From the NCBI GenBank assembly GCA_023254015.1, contig JALQYS010000379.1, positions 1 through 10,984 on the forward strand: a stretch of DNA of 10,984 bases. Direction: 5' to 3'. Positions 5,612 to 10,984 of this stretch are shown piece by piece. The stretch is from Paracoccaceae bacterium. GTDB taxonomy: Bacteria > Pseudomonadota > Alphaproteobacteria > Rhodobacterales > Rhodobacteraceae. Both the position numbers and the translations under genes were made by a program. Numbering within the stretch: the first letter of the stretch is position 1; every line of letters starts with the position of its first letter. Below the pieces are notes generated by a model, which made no database searches, was not told the origin of the DNA, and saw only the letters and a list, made by a program, of their open reading frames with translations.

Positions 5612-6895
5612 CTATCTGCTGGGCCTTCCGTTGACCCAGGTGGCATGGATCGCCCGGTCGTCGCCCATCATGATCGTGGGAAAAATCGCCTGCCAGATGT
5701 CATCGGCCCGCCGCGTCGCCTGTTCGATGGCGGGGGTGGAGGCAAGGTCGATCACCACAAGATCGGCCTCCATCCCGGGGGCAAGCGTGCCGATCTGATG
5801 ATCGGCATGCAGCGCCCGGGCCGAGCCTGCGGTGGCCAGCCACCACAGCTCTGCCGGATGCAGGGCCCGGCCGCGCAGCTGGCCCAGCTCATAGGCGGCG
5901 GCCATGGTGCGCAGCATCGAGAAGGAGGAGCCGCCGCCGGTATCGGTGGCAAGGCCTACCCGGTGGCCTGCCGCCTTGAGCCCGGCCATGTCGAAGAGCC
6001 CCGAGCCGATGAAGGTGTTCGAGGTCGGACAGTGGATCAGGCTGGCGTCCACCTCGGCCAGCCGGGCCTTTTCGCGCTCTTCCAGCCAGATGGCATGGCC
6101 GTAAAGGCCGCCCTTGCCCAAAAGCCCGTGGGATTCGTATGTGTCGAGATAGTCGCGCGCGGTGGGGAACAGCGATTTCACCCAGGCGATTTCATCGGTC
6201 TGTTCCGACAGATGGGTCTGCATCAGGCAGCCGGGGTTTTCCGCCCACAGCGCCCCCATGGCCGAAAGCTGTTCCGGCGTGGAGGTAGGCGAAAAGCGCG
6301 GGGTGATGACATAGGACAGCCGGTCTATCCCGTGCCAGGTCTGCAGCAGGCGCTTTGAATCGTCATAGGCCGATTGCGCCGTATCGCGCAGACCGTCGGG
6401 GGCGTTGCGGTCCATGCAGGTCTTGCCCGCCCAGATCCTCTGGCCCCGCGCCTGTGCCGCGCCAAAGATGGCCTCGACGCTTTCGGGATGGATGGTGGCA
6501 TAGGTGCAAAAGCTGGTGGTGCCCTGCGCCAGCGTCAGCTCGCAATAGCGCGCGGCCACCTCGCGGGCATAGGCGGCATCGGCAAAACGCATCTCTTCGG
6601 GGAAGGTATAGCTGTTCAGCCAGTCGATGAGCCGCTTGCCCCAGGAGGCGATGATGGCCGTCTGCGGATAATGTACATGGGCGTCGATGAACCCGGCCGA
6701 GATCAGGTGACGGCCATAATCGGTGACCTTGGCCGCCGGATGGGCGGCGCGCAGGACGTCAGCCTCGCCCAGGGCCAGCACCTTGCCGGCCTCGACCAGC
6801 ACCGCGCCATGTGAAAGGTGACGCGCGGCTGAAAGCCCCTGGGCAAAGGGGTCGCCCGAAAAGGTCAGGATTTGTCCCAGGATCAGATCGGCCAT
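5612..6895 (-). CDS. guaD: Guanine deaminase
   Basis: The enzyme hydrolyses guanine to xanthine and ammonia in purine salvage and breakdown, in the cytoplasm. The 427-residue length is usual for the amidohydrolase-superfamily type. Visible metal ligands are H73 and H75 (DAHVHYPQ), H228 (QTHLSE), H267 (YGHAIWL) and D318 (ATDTGGGSS), with E231 as the likely proton shuttle. VHYPQ and the F-rich N-terminal barrel entry favour guanine deaminase over other amidohydrolases of the family. The C-terminal GTLAPGMEADLVVIDL segment is the usual return to the composite beta domain. The ATG at 6895 has an AGGGGGG ribosome binding site just upstream. The gene is divergent from mgtE and convergent with the RraB-like gene. 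No xanthine dehydrogenase or urate genes are within the window. Confidence 0.94.
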   Translation of the reverse strand: MADLILGQILTFSGDPFAQGLSAARHLSHGAVLVEAGKVLALGEADVLRAAHPAAKVTDYGRHLISAGFIDAHVHYPQTAIIASWGKRLIDWLNSYTFPEEMRFADAAYAREVAARYCELTLAQGTTSFCTYATIHPESVEAIFGAAQARGQRIWAGKTCMDRNAPDGLRDTAQSAYDDSKRLLQTWHGIDRLSYVITPRFSPTSTPEQLSAMGALWAENPGCLMQTHLSEQTDEIAWVKSLFPTARDYLDTYESHGLLGKGGLYGHAIWLEEREKARLAEVDASLIHCPTSNTFIGSGLFDMAGLKAAGHRVGLATDTGGGSSFSMLRTMAAAYELGQLRGRALHPAELWWLATAGSARALHADHQIGTLAPGMEADLVVIDLASTPAIEQATRRADDIWQAIFPTIMMGDDRAIHATWVNGRPSR

Positions 6896-6968
6896 GGGCC
6901 CCCCTTTTTGTGCCGCGCTGCGAACCCGATCAGACTAGAGGCTTATGACCTTTCGGTAAATTTCCAAA

Positions 6969-7019
6969 GCCCCCTGTTTTGCCGAAAACACTTTCGCTAA
7001 GGATGGCAAAGCAGGGGGC
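6969..7019 (+). promoter_or_regulatory. 5' leader hairpin burying the mgtE ribosome binding site
   Basis: Left arm 6969-6983 pairs with right arm 7005-7019 over 15 bp with a single G-U wobble and no bulges. The loop is 21 bases and can itself form a 4-bp stem (6984-6987 with 6992-6995). The GGGGG at 7014-7018, which is the only Shine-Dalgarno candidate for the mgtE ATG at 7023, lies entirely within the stem. If the transcript starts upstream of 6969, translation of MgtE would need the stem to open. I do not recognise it as an M-box or other named Mg2+ riboswitch. Confidence 0.6.
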
Positions 7020-7022
7020 GAC

Positions 7023-8393
7023 ATGGACGAGAATCTGGCCGTCATGGATGAGGACGAGGTGCACGCCGACCGCGTGGCCGCGATTCTTGATGCGGTTGAA
7101 GGCCGGGACAGCCTGCGACTTGCCTCCCTGATGGAGCCTCTGCACGCCGCCGACATCGCCGACCTTCTGGAACAGATCGCCCCGGCCGAGCGCGCCGCCC
7201 TTTTGGCGCTGTGGTCGGGCGAGATCGATGGCGAGGTTCTGTCCGAGATCGACGAGGCGATCCGCGAAGAGGTGATCGAGGCGCTGCCCGATGAGGTGGT
7301 GGCCGAGGCCATGCGCGAGCTGGATACCGACGATGTCGTCGATATCCTTGAGGATCTTGAGCCCGAAGAGCAGGACAAGATCCTGGAGGCGCTGGAGGAT
7401 GCCGACCGGGTCGCTGTCGAACAGGCGCTCGCCTATCCCGAAGGAGCGGCCGGGCGCCTGATGCAGCGCGAGGTTGTCGTGGCACCCGAACATTGGACGG
7501 TGGGCGAGGCGATCGACTTTCTGCGCGGGGCCGACAGCCTGCCGGACCAGTTCTATCACGTCATCCTGACCGATCCGCGGATGAAGCCCGTGGGCTATGT
7601 CACCTTGGGGCGCATCCTGTCGTCGCGCCGCGAGGTGGCGCTGAAGGCCATCACCGAGGACAGCTTCCGCACCGTCGAGGCGACCGATCCCGAAGGCGAT
7701 GTGGCCTATATCTTCAACCAGTATCACCTGATTTCCTGCCCGGTGGTCGATGCCAACGGCCGTCTGGTGGGTGTCATCACCATCGACGATGCCATGAACG
7801 TGCTGGATGAAGAGCATCAGGAAGACATGCTCTTGCTGGCGGGGGTGGGCGAGGAAAGCTCGATCTCGGACGGGCCTTTCGAGACGGTGAAGCAGCGGCT
7901 GCCGTGGCTTGTGGTCAATCTCTTTACCGCCTCGCTCTCGGCTTTGGTGATTTCGGCCTTTGAAGGCACGATCGCGGCCATCGTGGCCCTGGCTGCGGTG
8001 ATGCCGATTGTCTCCTCGACTGGCGGGATTGCGGGTACGCAATCGCTGGCCGTCGCGGTGCGCGCCCTGGCGACGCGCGACCTCACCTCGGCCAACGCCA
8101 AACGTGTGGTGCGGCGCGAGGTGCTGGCGGGGGTGATGAACGGCGTGGGGCTGGCGCTGATCCTGGGCGTCGGGGGCGCGCTGGTTTACGGCGAAGTCTG
8201 GTTGGGCGTGGTGCTGGGATTGGCGATGATCACCAATCAGATCGTCGCGGCCATGGGAGGGGTTCTGGTGCCGCTGACACTGGAACGCGCAGGGCTTGAC
8301 CCGGCCTTGGCCTCGGGCACGTTCGTGACGACCCTGACGGATGTTATGGGCTATCTTGCCTTTCTGGGGCTGGCGACAGTGGTGCTGTTATGA
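7023..8393 (+). CDS. mgtE: Magnesium transporter MgtE
   Basis: MgtE is a homodimeric inner-membrane Mg2+ channel gated by cytoplasmic Mg2+. The 456-residue protein has full family length. An acidic helical MgtE-N domain covers about 20-130 (LLEQIAPAERAALL through LDTDDVVDILEDLEPEEQ). Two CBS domains cover about 140-255 (the second includes CPVVDANGRLVGVITIDDAM). A membrane domain with five helices extends from about 285 to 456. D440 in TLTDVMGY corresponds to the pore aspartate D432 of Thermus MgtE. The plug-helix region DMLLLAGV is present. AGGGGG at 7013-7018 precedes the ATG but is locked in a hairpin. The stop overlaps the next gene by ATGA, so the two are probably co-translated. An in-frame ATG eight codons in lacks a ribosome binding site. 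Confidence 0.95.
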   Translation: MDENLAVMDEDEVHADRVAAILDAVEGRDSLRLASLMEPLHAADIADLLEQIAPAERAALLALWSGEIDGEVLSEIDEAIREEVIEALPDEVVAEAMRELDTDDVVDILEDLEPEEQDKILEALEDADRVAVEQALAYPEGAAGRLMQREVVVAPEHWTVGEAIDFLRGADSLPDQFYHVILTDPRMKPVGYVTLGRILSSRREVALKAITEDSFRTVEATDPEGDVAYIFNQYHLISCPVVDANGRLVGVITIDDAMNVLDEEHQEDMLLLAGVGEESSISDGPFETVKQRLPWLVVNLFTASLSALVISAFEGTIAAIVALAAVMPIVSSTGGIAGTQSLAVAVRALATRDLTSANAKRVVRREVLAGVMNGVGLALILGVGGALVYGEVWLGVVLGLAMITNQIVAAMGGVLVPLTLERAGLDPALASGTFVTTLTDVMGYLAFLGLATVVLL

Positions 8394-8941
8394 CGGATCT
8401 TGCAGGATTGAAGGCCGAGGCCCGAAAGGCCGCTTTTGCCGCCCGGAAAGAGGCCTTCGCCCGTGGGCAGGGGCAGGCCGCCGGGATTCTGGCCGATTTT
8501 CTGGCGGGCCATGGGGAAAAGGTGCTGGCAGGGTACATGCCGATGCGCACCGAGATTGACCCCCTGCCTGCCATGGCCGCCCATCAGGGACCTGTTGGCG
8601 TGCCGGTGATCCTTGGTCCCGGGCAGGCGCTGAAGTTTCGCGAATGGACGCCGGGTTGTGCGATGGAAGAGGGCGCCTTCAAGGCGTTCATCCCGGTTGA
8701 AGGCGCCTGGGTTGAGCCGGAGGTGGTCATCGTGCCGCTGGTCGCCTTTGACGGGCGGGGTTATCGGCTGGGCTACGGCGGCGGCTTTTATGACCGCACC
8801 CTGGAAGGGTTGCGGCTGAAGCGCCCGACGATCGCCGTGGGTTTTGCCTTTGACGCGCAGGAAATGAACGAGGTTCCGATCGAGGAAACCGATCAGAAAC
8901 TGGATTTCATCGTCACCGAAAGCGGCGTTCGGGCGTTCTGA
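8390..8941 (+). CDS. 5-formyltetrahydrofolate cyclo-ligase
   Basis: The enzyme (also called MTHFS; ygfA/fau in other bacteria) uses ATP to convert 5-formyl-THF to 5,10-methenyl-THF, returning a dead-end folate to the one-carbon pool. The 183-residue product has the family pattern: an N-terminal basic helix (AGLKAEARKAAFAARKEA), the folate-side YMPMRTEIDP (49-58), the VIVPLVAFDGRGYRLGYGGGFYDR block (113-136) containing the phosphate-binding GYGGGFYDR, and the terminal LDFIVTESG. The ATG overlaps the mgtE stop (ATGA), which indicates translational coupling. There is no obvious metabolic link to Mg2+ transport other than the enzyme's need for Mg-ATP. In enterobacteria this gene follows 6S RNA, but here mgtE occupies that place. 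The gene ends just before a long inverted repeat. Confidence 0.94.
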   Translation: MTDLAGLKAEARKAAFAARKEAFARGQGQAAGILADFLAGHGEKVLAGYMPMRTEIDPLPAMAAHQGPVGVPVILGPGQALKFREWTPGCAMEEGAFKAFIPVEGAWVEPEVVIVPLVAFDGRGYRLGYGGGFYDRTLEGLRLKRPTIAVGFAFDAQEMNEVPIEETDQKLDFIVTESGVRAF

Positions 8942-8944
8942 GCC

Positions 8945-9001
8945 CTCCTCGTGCGGCTTCGCCTTCTCGTCGTGACGACGAGCGGCGCAGCCGACGAGGA
9001 G
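8945..9001. repeat. 57-bp imperfect inverted repeat between convergent genes
   Basis: Four paired blocks make one long hairpin: 8945-8951 with 8995-9001 (CTCCTCG/CGAGGAG), 8955-8958 with 8989-8992, 8960-8963 with 8984-8987, and 8966-8972 with 8976-8982 (CTCGTCG/CGACGAG), closed by TGA. It starts four bases after the cyclo-ligase stop and ends 17 bases before the stop of the opposite-strand ATPase gene. There is no T-run, so it is either a rho-independent-like block without a U-tract, an RNA-stabilising structure, or an intergenic repeat. I recall CTCGTCG/CGACGAG-rich elements of this kind from other Rhodobacterales genomes, but cannot verify it. Confidence 0.75.
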
Positions 9002-9003
9002 TT

Positions 9004-9020
9004 GATCGGGTTATCCGATC
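9004..9020. repeat. Small stem-loop overlapping the ATPase stop codon
   Basis: GATCGG (9004-9009) and CCGATC (9015-9020) pair over 6 bp around GTTAT. The stem includes two bases of the TGA stop (9021-9019) of the minus-strand ATPase gene. Together with the adjacent larger inverted repeat it makes a structured 3' end. Its role is unknown. Confidence 0.4.
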
Positions 9021-10341
9021 ACTTTGCGATCTTTTCATCCCGGACGAACATGTTGCCCCAGGCCCTGTCGATCAGTTCAGGGGTCATCTGATAGGGGATG
9101 CGTTCGAACTCGCAGACCGCGATCATCTGGTCAATCAGGAAGGTCGGCTGGTAGTTGGCGAAGTTCATGTTGATGGTGGGATATTTGTTCTTCAACAGAT
9201 GGATCAACGCCCGTTCATCCAGCGCCATCTTCTTTTTCCGCGCCACCATGGCAAAGATCTTCAGGAACATTTCCTGCGTTGGACCGTCGATCTTGATCTT
9301 GAAAAAGATCCGCCGCAGCGCCGCGCCGTCGAAAATCTCGTTCGGGTGGAAGTTGGTCGAGAAGATCACCAGCGTGTCAAACGGCACGGTGAACTTTTCC
9401 CCTGATTGCAGTTGCAGGATATCGCGGCCCTCTTCCAAAGGCACGATCCAGCGGTTGACCAGTTTCTGCGGCGGTTCGGCCTGACGGCCAAGGTCGTCGA
9501 CGATGAAGATCCCGCCCGAGGCCTTCAGTTGCAGAGGCGCGGTATAGGTGCGGGCGGTGGGATTGTATTTCAGGTCCAGCATGTCCAGCGTCAACTCGCC
9601 CCCGGTGATCACCGTGGGGCGTTCGCAATAGACATAGCGGTTGTCGAACCGGTTGCCGGTGCGGCGCAGCGAGGTCGGGTCGTCTACCGCCCCTTCGGCC
9701 GCCGAATGGACGATCGGATCATAGACGGTGATGACCTGTCCCGCATATTCAATGGCGCGCGGCACATAGATCTTGTCGCCAAGGGCCGCACGGATGCCGT
9801 TCGAGATCGAGGATTTTCCGTTGCCAGGCGGGCCATACATCAGGATTGATCGGCCGGACGAAACAGCAGGACCAAGATTGTCGATCAGATCCTCGGGCAG
9901 GATCAGGTGGCCCATGCCTTTCAGCAGGTCCGGCCGCGTCAGCTTGATGTCGCGCACGGATTGACGCTTCATCTGTTGGGCGTAATCGGCCAGCGGCACG
10001 GGCAGGGCGCCGTAATATTCCGACTGGCTGAGGGCATCCAGCGCCCGCGATTTGCCCGCGTCGGTCAGTTGATAGCCCATCTCGTTGCCGCTGGTGGCAT
10101 GCAGCGTGCCGGTCGCCTCGAGCAGTTTCTGGTTGCGGGCCTGATCCACAAGTTCCTGGGTCAGGGGCACCGGCAGGCAGATCGCCTGCGAGATCTGGCT
10201 GACCAGATCGACATTGGTGCGGAACATGGTTTTCAGCAGGATGTCCCGCATCATCACCAAAGACAGTCCGGTGTCAGCCAGGGCCTTTGGCTGGGGCGGG
10301 GCCTGAACGCCCGCGGGGGGCGGTGATGCTTGCATGTTCAT
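9019..10341 (-). CDS. Tad-linked AAA+ ATPase with N-terminal winged-helix-like region
   Basis: The product is a 440-residue cytoplasmic ATPase. After a Pro-rich tail (1-20) come helices (about 25-110) that read like a winged-helix domain. These are followed by an AAA+ core with Walker A GPPGNGKS (170-177), Walker B GIFIVDD (277-283), sensor-1 asparagine in STNF (N330) and ALRR (341-344) as likely arginine finger. The length and these motifs match an AAA family that I recall beside the Tad/Flp pilus genes of Rhodobacterales; I know of no demonstrated function. The start at 10341 (MNMQASPPP) is chosen because GAGG (10349-10352) lies seven bases upstream. ATG 10347 would be only one base from it, and a TTG at 10392 has weaker support. 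It follows the prepilin peptidase gene after 57 bases, probably in one operon. Confidence 0.88.
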   Translation of the reverse strand: MNMQASPPPAGVQAPPQPKALADTGLSLVMMRDILLKTMFRTNVDLVSQISQAICLPVPLTQELVDQARNQKLLEATGTLHATSGNEMGYQLTDAGKSRALDALSQSEYYGALPVPLADYAQQMKRQSVRDIKLTRPDLLKGMGHLILPEDLIDNLGPAVSSGRSILMYGPPGNGKSSISNGIRAALGDKIYVPRAIEYAGQVITVYDPIVHSAAEGAVDDPTSLRRTGNRFDNRYVYCERPTVITGGELTLDMLDLKYNPTARTYTAPLQLKASGGIFIVDDLGRQAEPPQKLVNRWIVPLEEGRDILQLQSGEKFTVPFDTLVIFSTNFHPNEIFDGAALRRIFFKIKIDGPTQEMFLKIFAMVARKKKMALDERALIHLLKNKYPTINMNFANYQPTFLIDQMIAVCEFERIPYQMTPELIDRAWGNMFVRDEKIAK

Positions 10342-10398
10342 CGGCATACCTCGTGCAACGATTCCCGGTGCGTCCTCGGGGATTGTTGCCAAGAAGCC

Positions 10399-10911
10399 TT
10401 AGAAAAGCGGCATCACTGCGGCCAAAAGATAGAAGATCAATGTCCCCGACAGCGCCAGCCCCATCGGGAAATCCTTGTGCGTCCAGCTGGCCCAGTCTGC
10501 GGTCGCGCGGCGAAAGGCGGGGATGCGGCCTGCGATCCTGTGGCTGGCAAAGGCGCCCAGCAGGCAAGCGGCAAAGAGGCCCAGCACAAAGCGCAGATCG
10601 GCGCCAATGAAGAAGGGCGCCATGGCGGCGGCGAACTTGGCATCCCCGGCCCCGAAAAGCCCCGCCGCGTTGCCAATGAACCCCACCACCAGCACGATGG
10701 CCCCCAGGGCCAAGGCCCAGAGGACGGCGATCGGCACAAGCAGCCCCGCCAGCATCAGGACCAGCCCGACGATCACAAAGCCCGCGCCAAGCGCCAGCAC
10801 GGCCTTGTTCGGGATCTTCATCGACTTCATGTCCGACCACGCCACCCAGATGCCGATGGGCAGGGCGGGGATCAGCATCAAAAGCGCGGCGAGGGGCGGA
10901 AGCGTGGTCAC
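10399..10911 (-). CDS. cpaA: Prepilin peptidase (CpaA/TadV type)
   Basis: This inner-membrane aspartic protease of the A24 family cleaves the leader of Flp-type prepilins for Tad pilus assembly. The 170-residue length suits the short TadV/CpaA class, which lacks the N-terminal methyltransferase domain. The catalytic aspartates are D27 in WSDMKSMKIPN and D90 in the GAGDAK (GxGD) motif. Five or six hydrophobic helices are visible, for example 8-24, 36-60, 62-85, 97-115 and 150-168. I chose GTG 10911 as start: it is one base past the stop of the upstream gene, with GGAAAG five bases before it. A TTG at 10932 would overlap that gene. The gene shares an operon with the flanking genes. The exact symbol (cpaA or tadV) follows the usage in Caulobacter. 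Confidence 0.9.
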   Translation of the reverse strand: MTTLPPLAALLMLIPALPIGIWVAWSDMKSMKIPNKAVLALGAGFVIVGLVLMLAGLLVPIAVLWALALGAIVLVVGFIGNAAGLFGAGDAKFAAAMAPFFIGADLRFVLGLFAACLLGAFASHRIAGRIPAFRRATADWASWTHKDFPMGLALSGTLIFYLLAAVMPLF

Positions 10912-10912
10912 G

Positions 10913-10984
10913 TCAGCTTTCCAGCGCCTCAAGGCTGCGCACCGCAGCTTCGAAATGTTGCGGATGGGTGTCGATGGCGTTCTG
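10913..10984 (-). CDS. 3' end of an upstream gene, possibly a TPR protein (partial)
   Basis: Only the last 23 residues are in the window, ending AAVRSLEALES before the TGA at 10915-10913. The reading frame is open to the window edge and its stop is one base from the GTG of the prepilin peptidase gene, the tight spacing expected within an operon. The helical pattern (NAIDTHPQHFEAAVRSLEAL) resembles the end of a tetratricopeptide repeat, and TPR proteins (TadD) commonly occur in Tad loci. With so little sequence, this identity is a guess. Confidence 0.6.
   Translation of the reverse strand, partial: QNAIDTHPQHFEAAVRSLEALES

Noticed and set aside
6969..7019. M-box (Mg2+) riboswitch upstream of mgtE
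   Set aside because: The element is about 51 bases with a single stem, whereas the M-box is much longer and has a three-helix arrangement; none of its conserved loops were seen.
6930..8042. Minus-strand open frame opposite mgtE
   Set aside because: It is antisense to a complete MgtE, shows repetitive HGLG/RLxxG shadow composition, and has no ribosome binding site.

Overview
The window reads as a piece of ordinary chromosome from a GC-rich alphaproteobacterium, most likely order Rhodobacterales (Rhodobacteraceae/Paracoccaceae). Supporting this are a GcrA-type cell-cycle regulator (an alphaproteobacterial family) whose upstream region carries clustered GANTC (CcrM-type) sites, a Tad/Flp pilus maturation segment with the AAA+ ATPase often seen beside it in Rhodobacterales, and a very short basic protein starting MKKDRRWMKS that I recall as a Rhodobacteraceae family. 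I see no phage, plasmid, CRISPR, tRNA, rRNA or intact mobile element.

Layout. 1-300: a 49-residue basic protein (+) closed by a strong GNRA-loop terminator. 292-779: about 490 bases with no convincing gene. Its first part may hold a decayed coding fragment, and its last 130 bases hold a duplicated double palindrome abutting the rimO stop codon. 780-2168 (-): RimO, the ribosomal protein S12 methylthiotransferase. 2328-4328 (+): an AsmA-family envelope protein, divergent from rimO and separated from the convergent gcrA by a bidirectional terminator. 4431-5090 (-): GcrA. 5212-5529 (+): a small RraB-like protein (RNase E inhibitor fold), divergent from gcrA across a region with three GANTC sites spaced exactly 14 bp apart. 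5612-6895 (-): guanine deaminase. 7023-8393 (+): MgtE magnesium channel, preceded by a hairpin that buries its ribosome binding site. 8390-8941 (+): 5-formyltetrahydrofolate cyclo-ligase, overlapping mgtE by ATGA. 8945-9001: a long imperfect inverted repeat between convergent genes. 9019-10984 (-): an operon segment in the order [3' end of an unidentified, possibly TPR, gene] - prepilin peptidase (CpaA/TadV) - AAA+ ATPase.

The genes are mostly housekeeping: translation-factor modification, purine salvage, Mg2+ uptake, folate repair, cell-cycle control, outer-membrane homeostasis and pilus maturation. They do not form one pathway. I found no convincing new multi-gene system. The interesting material is non-coding: the rimO 3' palindromes with compensatory base changes, the mgtE leader hairpin, the phased GANTC repeats upstream of gcrA, and two related intergenic repeat arms near 5549 and 8945. 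The Tad-linked AAA+ ATPase is well conserved but has no mechanistic role that I know of.
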